Shown: positions 38,301-45,905 of the stretch, piece after piece
How the letters are laid out: each line of letters opens with the position of its first letter
Numbering within the stretch: the first letter of the stretch is position 1
DNA from: Thermaerobacter subterraneus DSM 13965
GTDB taxonomy: Bacteria; Bacillota; Sulfobacillia; Thermaerobacterales; Thermaerobacteraceae
NCBI RefSeq assembly: GCF_000183545.2
Contig: NZ_JH976535.1
Span: 1,799,837 to 1,863,836, forward strand
DNA: 64,000 bases
Direction: 5' to 3'
Notes under the pieces: generated by a model
Told to the model about the DNA's origin: nothing
Seen by the model: the letters and a program-made list of their open reading frames with translations, nothing else
Databases searched by the model: none
Made by a program: the position numbers and the translations under genes

Positions 38301-39884
38301 CTCGGCTATTAAGCGGGCAGCTTGAGAAGGCGTATAGGAGTTCCCACCAACAACGATGTCCCGGTATTCACCTGCGACCGCATCGGCCAGTTCCAATCTT
38401 AGACTCTTTATCTCTTGGATGAGCTTCTTCCGTTGTTGATCGAGAGTCTCGGCTTCTCGCAATAGGCCAGGTGCGTAATCATTTAATCTCTCGGTGATTG
38501 CGTAAACAGCATCCTCAAGCTCTCGTCTGCTGGCCAAATCGTTGTCCAGCAAGGACACGACCAAGCTTCGTAGAGCTTCCGGGATGTGGTTCCGGACAAC
38601 GTTCAACGCTTTGGATGTGTGGGCCGTGACAAGAACCGACTTCCCTTGGGCCAACAAGTGCCCGATCAAGTTCGCGATAGTGTGTGTCTTTCCCGTGCCC
38701 GGCGGACCCTGGACTACAACACAGCCGTACCGGTCAAGACGGGATGCAATCTGAACTTGCTCCTGGTTCCATGGTTTGGTAAACAATATATCTTCCGAGA
38801 GATCGACTTCGAGAGGGTTAGGTGGTTCAACTTGGTCATGTGCTCGCGAGTTACGTTGTTCGTCGCCTCCTAACCCAATGACATAAGATAGTGCTGACGG
38901 GATCGACTCTCGATTTTGGAGATCAGCGATAATGCGTTCAATTGACCTGGCGTAAGTTTGTGCCCGGGGCCGTAAGAATAACACGGCCGAGCGCCAGATA
39001 TGGGGAGCATGTCCCTGAACAGACCGGGGGTCCACCGGACGGTCAAGAAACTCACCATCGGCAGACAACGAGCGGGCAACCCTCTTCAAAAACGCACTTG
39101 TTTCCAACGTCTCCAGCGGATGGCATACAACACGGCCGCGGGCGATATCATCACGTATGGAGGCTGGAACATCAGGGTTTGTAACAGGAGTATCACGCAG
39201 AAGTGCTGAATAAAAGTCGGGATTTTGGCCTGTCTCGCGCACAACAAACTCCGGGACGTTTGGATCAAAGTCCAGTTGAACGGGCAAGGTAATCAGCGGG
39301 AAATAGATCGACCCGGTACCCCATCTCCAAAAGAGGATACCGTCACCCAGAATCAATTCATATCGTTCGCCTTCTCTCTGTCGCACGCCATAGAGTTCGT
39401 GGAAGCGCTCATATACCTTCATGGCCTGCCTAGCAGGCTGCTCCTTCTTTGCCCATTCCCTCCATTCCGCCATCCAGTTCTTCAAAGCCCTTTGGCGCGC
39501 AGGATCGCTTTCAAAGCGAACCACAAGGGACCGCCCATCAGTCCCCTGAAAGGTCTTCTCAGTATGGACCTGCGGTTCTTTAAAGGGGTCATCGTACGGA
39601 TCTTTGATCCAGTCTTGGAGAACGTGGGGTGGCGCAGGTGGCCTGGTGATCCGCGGCCTGCGGATTCTCACCAGTACGTCTGAACGCGGGGCCCCTTCCT
39701 CCGTGTCGTCGCTGCCAGCCACCCACCAGTTGACGTTTAAAGACGGGTGGTTCGGTAGTTCGTTCAGAAACAACTTCCACTGTAGTTCGTCTAGGTGTCG
39801 TGCATAGGGGAAGCGGACCATGGCGAATTCCAGTAAGAACTTAAACAGGCGCAACGCTCGCTGCCGTACCTCATTATGGCCCAC
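35376..39884 (-). CDS. Large SF1 helicase with C-terminal PD-(D/E)XK nuclease, putative antiphage defence
   Basis: A 1,502-residue protein. The N-terminal about 370 residues resemble no domain I know. The UPF1-like helicase core is split: Walker A VVQGPPGTGKTHTIANLIG (about 390-410) and Walker B VVIIDEASQCDALAL (about 1065) are separated by a largely helical block of some 600 residues. Then follow GDHEQVSPEG, TPAQFQGDERDVV and FNVAASRARDQLWVV. The last about 140 residues are a nuclease of the Vsr/MTES_1575 kind (ESPFEREVFEWL, YRIDLVVEGDGG, AIECDGDRYH, MGWRFIRIRGSEFF). This architecture is typical of single-protein defence systems. The GTG start at 39884 has AGAGGAGGG nine bases upstream. GC is far below neighbours and an IS abuts it, indicating transfer. 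Confidence 0.82.
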   Translation of the reverse strand: MGHNEVRQRALRLFKFLLEFAMVRFPYARHLDELQWKLFLNELPNHPSLNVNWWVAGSDDTEEGAPRSDVLVRIRRPRITRPPAPPHVLQDWIKDPYDDPFKEPQVHTEKTFQGTDGRSLVVRFESDPARQRALKNWMAEWREWAKKEQPARQAMKVYERFHELYGVRQREGERYELILGDGILFWRWGTGSIYFPLITLPVQLDFDPNVPEFVVRETGQNPDFYSALLRDTPVTNPDVPASIRDDIARGRVVCHPLETLETSAFLKRVARSLSADGEFLDRPVDPRSVQGHAPHIWRSAVLFLRPRAQTYARSIERIIADLQNRESIPSALSYVIGLGGDEQRNSRAHDQVEPPNPLEVDLSEDILFTKPWNQEQVQIASRLDRYGCVVVQGPPGTGKTHTIANLIGHLLAQGKSVLVTAHTSKALNVVRNHIPEALRSLVVSLLDNDLASRRELEDAVYAITERLNDYAPGLLREAETLDQQRKKLIQEIKSLRLELADAVAGEYRDIVVGGNSYTPSQAARLIAEGTGRHDWIPGPVIPGAALPLRQDELIELYYSNESVSPNDERAVAETLPDPDDLITPEQFNAALGVLERPVEGHRPEWWSREHQGAESAVFEDLAAHAESIGKNLCEAQNWQIALVEEGQIGTFSGVIEELLEQVDDIERKLAINARLLVEHRPVLPSGWTLEEAEHLANEIARLAEASGGRITFAQRIRYRRFIQAARVAAGVPTTADHFKALAAQSRLMRDRQRLLHSWEYLITAKGGPSPESLGTEPERTLRHVAPELRRWLHYNETIQRLWSDLRERGFVGPTTADVGLVTDMAERWRALGEFLAGPIAEAVRAAAMVGRQNEARKLILDARARLEELGDGQLIVELRDSLSRLDGAAYRKAYDRLSELHRRQKDIYRRQELLKRLEAVAPAWAAAIRKREGLHGQTQVPGDVTKAWLWRQLYEEILRRSDRSVEELQARLQARMQHLYEMTSRIVEKRTWGYRIQQTTPEQKQALVGWLNTVRRIGKGTGKSAPRLRARAAELLSEAKDAVPVWVMPLARVAEQINPAKTHFDVVIIDEASQCDALALIALYLADQVVVVGDHEQVSPEGVGMDLGVLEQLQREYLAGIPNDHLYDGRRSIYDIARESFGGGVLLTEHFRCVPEIIQFSNVLSYQGRIRPLRESANVRIKPPVVPHRVNGTSDKLRNESEARAIVSLVLAMMQHPAYKGKTIGVISMVGEEQARYIEQLLRRFRIERPKEFEGCKLLCGTPAQFQGDERDVVLLSMVDSPQPGKQLPLRSDERFKQRFNVAASRARDQLWVVYSLDPARDLREDDLRRRLIEYAVTAYSNPAAVLRMVEIEEERVESPFEREVFEWLVRAGYHVRSQYAAGCYRIDLVVEGDGGRVAIECDGDRYHTLEQIPYDLARQAVLERMGWRFIRIRGSEFFRNKTGTMERVIRQIKALGIEPSVRQADVASADVTASPYALVDEIRRMAQEIERDMMDSEMAAD

Positions 39885-40358
39885 CTGCTGAGTCCCTCCT
39901 CTTTGGGCCAAGGTTGCCCCCCGCCACTTCTGGCTTGTGCTAATTCGAGTCTGTTCTACCAGACAGTCTCAATAAGTTAATTTACACCTTATCCCACGGG
40001 CAATGACAAGTAGCGTCATGGTAATGGCTCCTACCGCTGACGCTCGCTCAAGCGAACCGTACAGGCACCTCCTGCCAGAACAAGAACCCCGCCCTGCCCG
40101 CGGGACGAATCCCTGGTGGGGGCTTGACGGAATTCAACAGCGTGTCTGAGGCAGGCGCTTCCCTCAATAGGCGCCTAACCGTCCTCGGGCGGCCACTCCC
40201 TGCTCCGCGACCTCGATGACGTCGTCGTGCCGCGCTCCGGTGGAGACCTTGGCCAACAACTCTGGCAGGCGGTGTCCGACGGCGAGGGCCCCGAAGCTTA
40301 CGCAGTGGGCAGGCACCAGGAGCCGGTGCTGTGGGCTGGTGGTGGGGTCTGGCGCTGG
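39885..40358. other. Intergenic region upstream of the helicase-nuclease
   Basis: A 474-base gap. The left part is AT-rich and carries the helicase-nuclease promoter. The right part (about 40180-40350) is GC-rich and has an open plus-strand frame reading LLRDLDDVVVPRSGGDLGQQ. This could be the remnant of a gene, but I recognise nothing and no start is present. Confidence 0.35.
39981..40009 (-). promoter_or_regulatory. Candidate promoter of the helicase-nuclease gene
   Basis: On the minus strand: -35 TTGTCA (40009-40004), 17-base spacer, -10 TGTAAA (39986-39981). It would give a leader of about 90 bases ahead of the GTG at 39884. It lies in the AT-rich flank, so chance matches are more likely than elsewhere. 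Confidence 0.4.
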
Positions 40359-40871
40359 TTACCGCTCCACTCGCGCGACGCGGCGGCTCGGTTCCATGGC
40401 CCATGTTTCGTACGGAACGACCGTTGCCCCCTTCATCGCATCGAGCACCCGGGATTTCAAGTGCGGCCATGTGAGATACTGATCAACGTTGGACGCGTCG
40501 AGCAGCACAAACCGTGCCGCTTGAATCTCTTCGGGCTGGGGAGAAAGGCTGCCCCTAACATATTCCGCCCGGAATACAATATTGATGACATTCTTGGTCT
40601 CATTGTAATAAACGCCGCTGATTCCGATGAGGCGGATGGCAACACCTGTCTCTTCTAGTACCTCGCGTTGGATCGCCTGGTCGAGCGCCTCCCCCGCCTC
40701 GACCTGCCCGCCCGGCAACTCCCAGGTGCCGGCACGGGCATGACTCTTTACCAGCAGAACCTCTCCCTTGTCATTCGTAATGTAGGCGGAGACGGCGACA
40801 ATGGCTGGCCGGTTCTTCTGCACCACCCTCGCCTCCTGCACCGCGTTCCGAAGCGGAAGCCTCCTATCCAT
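40359..40871 (-). CDS. Nudix hydrolase
   Basis: A 170-residue hydrolase that cleaves a nucleoside diphosphate linked to another moiety. The Nudix box is perfect: GQVEAGEALDQAIQREVLEETGV matches GX5EX7REUXEEXGU. It is preceded by LLVKSHARAGTWELPGG and followed by the strand GVYYNETKNVINIVFRAEYV. The C-terminal part is more than usual and ends in an Arg-rich tail. An ATG at 40871 is used; a TTG at 40883 is an alternative, and ribosome sites are poor for both. It lies 15 bases downstream of the reductase gene and is probably the last gene of the envelope cluster. Substrate unknown; a CDP-alcohol or nucleotide sugar would fit the context. Confidence 0.88.
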   Translation of the reverse strand: MDRRLPLRNAVQEARVVQKNRPAIVAVSAYITNDKGEVLLVKSHARAGTWELPGGQVEAGEALDQAIQREVLEETGVAIRLIGISGVYYNETKNVINIVFRAEYVRGSLSPQPEEIQAARFVLLDASNVDQYLTWPHLKSRVLDAMKGATVVPYETWAMEPSRRVARVER

Positions 40872-40886
40872 CGCCCTCGCCAAGCC

Positions 40887-42032
40887 TCACACCCCCACCC
40901 CCAGCGCCGCCTTCAGCGGCTCCACATCGGGGAACGAACCGCGGCCGAAAAACACCTGCCAGGCCAGCCGGCGCAAAGGCGTGCGACGAAAGGCAGCGCA
41001 GGCCAGCTCATACCACAGGGGATGCCGGAAGGTCGCCAGGACCCGCCGCATCCAGCGCCGGGAGAGGAAGCGGGGCTGGAAGGCGCCGCCGTGGTAGTGC
41101 CCCAGAATGCGGGGGTCGCCCCGGTCCAGGTAGGCCGCCACCACGTGGGCCGCCAGGTCGGACAGCCGCAGGCACGGATCGAGACCGCCGGCCGTCAGGG
41201 GCGACACGGCTCCGGCCGCATCGCCCACTAAAAGCCCCCGCGGGCAGGCGATGCGCCGCAGAACACCGCCCACGGGGATGCGGCCGCCCCGCCGCTCCAC
41301 CATCCGGCCCCTCTTGAGGCCCAAACGGGGAGCCACGCGTTCTTTGAAGGCCGCCAGGGCGGTGGTGACGTGCAAGCGGTCGGGATAGCCCCCCGTGCCC
41401 ACGTGGACCTCCTCCCCGTCGTGGACCACCCAGGCCAGATACCCCGGCGCCAGCCGCGGGTCGAGGTAGCAGTGGAAGGCGGGCGGGCCGTCCAGCGGCA
41501 CGCCCCGGTAGACTTCCTCCGCGCCCACGATCCACTCCCGGTTCACGTCAAGTCCCAGGTCCCGGGCCACCGCCGACTGGCAGCCGTCGGCGCCAATGAG
41601 AAACCGGGCCCCCACCGCCCAGCGGCGCCCTCCCGTCTCCAGGTGGACCCGGCTGGTTCGACCCGGTTCGGAGCCCAGAAACCGTGTGCCGCCGGCCCAG
41701 TGGGCGCCGGCCCCCACCGCCTCGTCGAGCCACCGGGCGTACAGGCGCCGCAGCCGGCCCACGCGGAACTCGTCATGGGGGCTCGACAGGTGAAGGGCCC
41801 GCCCCGCCGGGGAATACAGCACCACGTCCCGCACCACCGGCCCGAGGCAATCGGCGGGCAGGTCAAAGCTCTCCAGCGTCTTCCGCACGAAAATGCCTGT
41901 GGTGTGGACGAACCGGTCCACCCGGGGCTTGCGGTCGAGCAGCAGGACCTTGAGGCCTCGCCCCGCCAGCAGGCGGGCGCTCTGCAGCCCCGCCAGCCCG
42001 GCCCCCACCACGACCACGTCGTACAGGTTCAT
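40887..42032 (-). CDS. FAD-dependent oxidoreductase, geranylgeranyl reductase family
   Basis: A 381-residue flavoprotein. The dinucleotide-binding start VVVVGAGLAGLQSARLLAGRGLKVLLLDRKP, the middle motif FLIGADGCQSAVARDLGL and the second FAD motif GLLVGDAAGAVSPLTAGGLDPCLRLSDLAA mark the geranylgeranyl-reductase branch of the PHBH fold. Those enzymes saturate isoprenoid chains of archaeal lipids, chlorophyll or quinones; other members act on unrelated substrates. The ATG at 42032 has GGGAGGCG upstream. It follows the CDP-alcohol phosphatidyltransferase gene on the same strand, in a cluster with glycerol-1-phosphate dehydrogenase, which makes a lipid role attractive. The substrate is an inference. 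Confidence 0.82.
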   Translation of the reverse strand: MNLYDVVVVGAGLAGLQSARLLAGRGLKVLLLDRKPRVDRFVHTTGIFVRKTLESFDLPADCLGPVVRDVVLYSPAGRALHLSSPHDEFRVGRLRRLYARWLDEAVGAGAHWAGGTRFLGSEPGRTSRVHLETGGRRWAVGARFLIGADGCQSAVARDLGLDVNREWIVGAEEVYRGVPLDGPPAFHCYLDPRLAPGYLAWVVHDGEEVHVGTGGYPDRLHVTTALAAFKERVAPRLGLKRGRMVERRGGRIPVGGVLRRIACPRGLLVGDAAGAVSPLTAGGLDPCLRLSDLAAHVVAAYLDRGDPRILGHYHGGAFQPRFLSRRWMRRVLATFRHPLWYELACAAFRRTPLRRLAWQVFFGRGSFPDVEPLKAALGVGV

Positions 42033-42145
42033 GGCTTCGCCTCCCTGCGCTGGTGCGATGCCCCACCGCGCCCCAGCCCAACCGAACCGTACCTGCACGG
42101 CGGGCCATGGCTTTGACCGGTGTGTTCTGTGGCTTGTTCTCCGCC

Positions 42146-42922
42146 CTAATGGGCGGCCTCCTGCCTCGCCACCCTCCCCAGCTCCTTCAGCACTGTGCGG
42201 AGCCCCGTCACCGAGAGGAAGGCAAAGGCGGCCGCCCCCAGCGCAAACCCCCACAAAGGCCGGTTCAAGAGCGGAAACACGGTGAAGGTCACCAGGAAGA
42301 TCTCGATGTTGCTCGGCACGGGGTAGAGCCGGTGGCGCCGGCAAAACTCCAGCCAGCGGCGCCCCAAACCCCCGCGGGCCACGGACTGCCGGACCGATTC
42401 CTCCGGCTCCCGGCCAAAGCCCAGCAGCACGTGCCGCCGCTGCACCATCAGGTAACGAATGCAGAAGAGACCGAGCCAGATGAGCCCGGCGATGAGCAGG
42501 CTGTCGTCGCCCGCCTGCCGCCAACCACCCACGGCCAGGGTCACCGCGGCGTAGACGTCCATGGACCGGTCGAAGATCCAGTCGAGGAATGCGCCCACCG
42601 GCGAGCTCATCCGCTTGTAGCGCGCCAGCTTGCCGTCGATGCAATCGAAAAGGAAGGCCACCTGGTAGAGCAGGGCCCCAAGCCACAGCATCCCGCCCAG
42701 AAAGGCAAGGCCGGCCCCCAGGCCGATGACGTTGGCGATGGCGGTCACGGCGTTGGGCGTCAGCCGGGTATGCCGGGCGATCCATACGGTCATGGGCACC
42801 GCCAGGGGATCGATCACCAGCACCGTCCACCAGCTGTCGACGGCCTTGACCATGGCCCGGCGGCGTTCCGCCTCGGTCTCCCTCGGCGTGCCCTGTCCTC
42901 CCGAGACGTTCTCCCGCTCCAC
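42146..42922 (-). CDS. CDP-alcohol phosphatidyltransferase family membrane enzyme
   Basis: Transfers a phospho-alcohol from or to a CDP-linked substrate in the membrane. The signature DGX2ARX8GX3DX3D is complete: DGKLARYKRMSSPVGAFLDWIFD. It starts with a loop-helix TRLTPNAVTAIANVIGLGAGL. About six hydrophobic segments follow. At 258 residues it is longer than PgsA-type enzymes, with a central soluble loop (RHVLLGFGREPEESVRQSVARG) after helix four, a form seen in DIPP-synthase-like and undefined members. The GTG start at 42922 has AAGGAGG ten bases upstream. It lies between murJ and the reductase gene. The alcohol acceptor cannot be told from sequence. Confidence 0.88.
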   Translation of the reverse strand: MERENVSGGQGTPRETEAERRRAMVKAVDSWWTVLVIDPLAVPMTVWIARHTRLTPNAVTAIANVIGLGAGLAFLGGMLWLGALLYQVAFLFDCIDGKLARYKRMSSPVGAFLDWIFDRSMDVYAAVTLAVGGWRQAGDDSLLIAGLIWLGLFCIRYLMVQRRHVLLGFGREPEESVRQSVARGGLGRRWLEFCRRHRLYPVPSNIEIFLVTFTVFPLLNRPLWGFALGAAAFAFLSVTGLRTVLKELGRVARQEAAH

Positions 42923-42995
42923 CCCACCCTTGCCTCCTTGTCAGGCCTCGCCCTCGGTTCCGGCGCGGCGGCTGGGTTCGCCCGGCCGAGCAGCC

Positions 42996-44756
42996 TCAGT
43001 CGCGGTCGTCCGACCGAGCGGCCTCAGCCGCGGCCCCGGGAGCCACCTCCTGGCCGCCGCTGCCGGTGCCGCTGGCGCCGCGGCTCGGGTGGCTGCCCCG
43101 GCCCCGGCGCCGCACCAGATCGAGCACGTAGGTCCGCTCTTCCACCCGGAGTAGAACCAGCATCAAAGCATACACGGCAGCCCCCACCGCGACCAGCACC
43201 AGGGTGCCGGCAAGGCGTGGCAAAAACCCTAGGGCGGCGATGTCGACCGCTCCCGGCGCCACGGATGCCCCTGGTGCCACGACCGCCAACGCGGCCCCGG
43301 CGGCCCCCGGCGCTCCGGCCGCACCGTGGGTCGCTGCCCCCAGCCACCGGCCGGCAGCAGCCAGCACCGGCACCCGCAGCAGGGCGATCGCCCCACCCAT
43401 CACCGCCGTGGCCACTGCCGCCTGCAGCACCCCGACGGCCAGGGAGCGGAACCGCAGGTCGCGGTACCGGCGCTGCAGCCGCAGGATCAGGACCACGGCC
43501 GCCCACCAGGTGGCCAGCGCCGTCGCCAGGGCGATGCCGCCGTGGTCCAGGAACCGTACCAGCACCAGGGCGAGGACGATGCTCAGCCCCATGGACATCA
43601 TGCCGTTGGTGGCGGGTGTCCGGGTATCGCCCAGGCTGTACATGGCCCGCGCCAGAAGCTCGCGCCAGGCGAAGGGCACCATCCCCAACCCGTAGAAACA
43701 CAGGGCCGTGGCCGTCATCAGGGTGTCCATGCGGTCGAAGGCGCCCCGCTGGTACACCAGGGCGGTGATGTCCTCCCGCAGCAGCACCGTCCCCACGGTG
43801 ATGGGCGCCATGACGAAGGTCAAGAGGCGCAGGGCGCGGTTCATGGTGGACGAAAGGGCCCTGAGGCGCTGCTGGGAGCCCTGCTCGGCCATCTCCGGGT
43901 ACAGCACCGTCACCAGGGGGATGGCCAGCAGGCCCAGGGGCAGCTGGTAGACCCGGTACGCGAAGGACAGGGCCGCGGCGCTGCCGGCGGGAAGGCCCGA
44001 GGCCAGGGCCCGGTTCACCACCTGACTGGCCTGGCGGGTCGCCGTGGCCAGCAGCACGGGCAGGGTCCTCCGCCCCGCCACCCGCAGCTCGGGGTCACCC
44101 AGATCCAGGACGGGCAGGTAGCCCACACCCGCCCGGCGCAGGGCCCCCCACTGGAGCAGCACCTGCGAAGCAAAGCCCGCCAGGCTTCCCCAGGCCACCG
44201 CCTCGATGCCGTAGCGGGTGCCGAGGAACCAGGTGGCGCCGATCAGCACCAGGTTCATGGGGATGGAGGCGGCGGCGGGCGCGGTGAAGCGCTTGCTGGC
44301 GTTGAGGACCCCCTCCATCCACCCCTCCATGCCCATGAAGACGATGCCGGGCAGCATGATCAGGGTGAGCCGCCGGGCCAGTTCAAACTGCTCGCCGGTG
44401 AACCCCGGCGCGAAGATCCGCACCAGCCACCCCGACCCCAGCATCGCCACGGCCAGGAGGATGAGAAGCAGCAGGAGCAGGGTGTGGAACAGGGTCCAGG
44501 CCAGCCGCCGGAACCGGTCCAGGTCGCCCCGCCCCCGGTGGGCCGCCAGCATGGGCACCATCACCGTGGTGATGGCCGTGCCGAAGGCGACGAACAGCAC
44601 CCCGGGAATCGAGAAGCTGATGGTGTAGGCGTCGCTGACGTCGCTGGCGCCGAAGACGGCGGCCAGCGCCATCTCCCGGCCGAACCCCAGCAGGCGGCCG
44701 ATGGTGGTCAGCAGGACGAACAGGCCCACGGAACGGGCCAGCCGCTGTCGCGACAA
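42996..44756 (-). CDS. murJ: Lipid II / lipid-linked polymer flippase, MurJ family
   Basis: A MOP-superfamily flippase with about 14 helices. The N-terminus SVGLFVLLTTIGRLLGFGREMALAAVFG, then SDAYTISFSIPGVLF and the central ELARRLTLIMLPGIVFMGMEG and ASGLPAGSAAALSFAYRVYQLPLGLLAI are MurJ hallmarks, not Wzx. A Gly/Ala/Pro-rich stretch of about 45 residues lies before the last two helices, and the C-terminal tail is Ser/Gly-rich. The TTG at 44756 is taken as start because GGAGG lies seven bases upstream. TTG at 44762 and GTG at 44792 are alternatives. It may be the cell's general MurJ or one dedicated to this cluster's polymer; context favours the second. Confidence 0.85.
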   Translation of the reverse strand: MSRQRLARSVGLFVLLTTIGRLLGFGREMALAAVFGASDVSDAYTISFSIPGVLFVAFGTAITTVMVPMLAAHRGRGDLDRFRRLAWTLFHTLLLLLLILLAVAMLGSGWLVRIFAPGFTGEQFELARRLTLIMLPGIVFMGMEGWMEGVLNASKRFTAPAAASIPMNLVLIGATWFLGTRYGIEAVAWGSLAGFASQVLLQWGALRRAGVGYLPVLDLGDPELRVAGRRTLPVLLATATRQASQVVNRALASGLPAGSAAALSFAYRVYQLPLGLLAIPLVTVLYPEMAEQGSQQRLRALSSTMNRALRLLTFVMAPITVGTVLLREDITALVYQRGAFDRMDTLMTATALCFYGLGMVPFAWRELLARAMYSLGDTRTPATNGMMSMGLSIVLALVLVRFLDHGGIALATALATWWAAVVLILRLQRRYRDLRFRSLAVGVLQAAVATAVMGGAIALLRVPVLAAAGRWLGAATHGAAGAPGAAGAALAVVAPGASVAPGAVDIAALGFLPRLAGTLVLVAVGAAVYALMLVLLRVEERTYVLDLVRRRGRGSHPSRGASGTGSGGQEVAPGAAAEAARSDDRD

Positions 44757-44798
44757 GGTCAAGCCTCCGTCCCCATGCCAAGGCCCCTCCACAGGGCC

Positions 44799-45905
44799 CT
44801 AGCCGTGCAACCACCGCACCGCTTCGGCGGGTTCCACCACGTCGAGGACCGTGAACCGGCCCGGGCGCATGGCCGGCGCCTGGGCCACGACCCGGGCGAT
44901 GGCCTCTTGGTCCAGGCCCAGGGCTGCCAGGTTGCCCGGGATGCCCAGACGCCGGTAGACCGCCTCCACCTCGCGGGCCAGCTCGTCCTGCCCCTGAAGC
45001 CGCAGCATGGGCGCCGTAGCCGCCGCCACCTGCAAGCCGTGGGCCGCCACGCCGCCCAGCAGGTAGTCGATGGCGTGGCTCACCAGATGCTCGCTGCCGC
45101 TGCAGGGGCGGCTTGTCCCCGCGATGGCCATGGCCAGGCCGCTCAGCATCAGGCCCTCCAGGAGCTCGACGACGAAGGCGGGGTCGTCGATGGCCTGCCC
45201 CGCGGCCAGCACCCGCAGCACCGAGCGGGCGGCGTGGCGCGCCAGGAAGGCGGAGAAGTCGTCGAACTGATCGCGGCCCCGGTCGGCGGCCAGCCGCCAG
45301 TCCTCCACGGCGGACAGGTTGGAAAGCAGGTCGCCGATGCCCGCCAGGACCATAGCCCGCGGCGCCTGGCCGATCCAGTGCAGCGGCGCGATGACGGCCG
45401 CCGGCATGGCGGCCGCCAGGCTGTGCTTGCGGTTGTCGTCGCCCCGCAGCACCGCCACCGGCGAGACGATGCCGTCGTGGGAGATCTGGGTCGGCACCGC
45501 CACCAGCGGCAGGTCCAGCTGGGCCGCCACGTGCTTGCCGGTGTCCAGCACACTGCCGCCCCCGATGGCCACCAGGCCGTCCGCCGCCACCTCCCGCACC
45601 GCGGCAGCCAGGCGGGCGCTTTCGGCCTGGGTCGGGGCGGCGGCCACCCAGGGCCCCACCAGCCTCCGAAAGCCGTCGCCGCCTGCGGGCTCGCCCGCTG
45701 CACGGCTCCCGTGGCCCCATCCGGCCCGGGCCAGGTCCGCCAGCAGGGCTTCGGCCAGGAGCCGGGTTCGTCCGGGTCCCGCCAGCACGACCGCCCGGGT
45801 CACGCCCAGCAGGTCCAGGGCCTCGGCCAGCCGCCGCGCCGCCTCGGCGGTCGACTCCACCACCTTGAGGACCCGGCTGACCTCAATGCGCCGAGCCGGC
45901 CGCAC
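44799..45905 (-). CDS. sn-Glycerol-1-phosphate dehydrogenase (AraM/EgsA family)
   Basis: Reduces dihydroxyacetone phosphate to sn-glycerol-1-phosphate, the enantiomer used in archaeal lipids. It is of the iron-containing alcohol dehydrogenase fold. NAD-binding GLVAIGGGSVLDTGKHVAAQ, the family-specific VAVPTQISHDGIVSPVAVL, metal-site GIGDLLSNLSAVEDWRLA and SGSEHLVSHAIDYLL follow EgsA/AraM order closely. At 368 residues it has usual length, with a Gly/Arg-rich insertion near 70-80. The GTG start at 45905 overlaps the nucleotidyltransferase stop by 23 bases, with GGAGGG upstream, so the two are translated together. Bacterial homologues are known from Bacillus, where the product feeds archaeal-type ether lipids. 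A dedicated prenyltransferase (PcrB) is not seen in the window. Confidence 0.88.
   Translation of the reverse strand: MRPARRIEVSRVLKVVESTAEAARRLAEALDLLGVTRAVVLAGPGRTRLLAEALLADLARAGWGHGSRAAGEPAGGDGFRRLVGPWVAAAPTQAESARLAAAVREVAADGLVAIGGGSVLDTGKHVAAQLDLPLVAVPTQISHDGIVSPVAVLRGDDNRKHSLAAAMPAAVIAPLHWIGQAPRAMVLAGIGDLLSNLSAVEDWRLAADRGRDQFDDFSAFLARHAARSVLRVLAAGQAIDDPAFVVELLEGLMLSGLAMAIAGTSRPCSGSEHLVSHAIDYLLGGVAAHGLQVAAATAPMLRLQGQDELAREVEAVYRRLGIPGNLAALGLDQEAIARVVAQAPAMRPGRFTVLDVVEPAEAVRWLHG

Noticed and set aside
40180-40350. Possible gene remnant on the plus strand reading LLRDLDDVVVPRSGG
   Set aside because: Open and plausible in composition, but no start codon with a site, no family match I can name, and the length is within what chance gives at this GC.
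42996-44756. Flippase as a Wzx-type O-antigen exporter
   Set aside because: The N-terminal GRxxGFxRE motif and overall pattern are those of MurJ, so the MurJ family name was kept.
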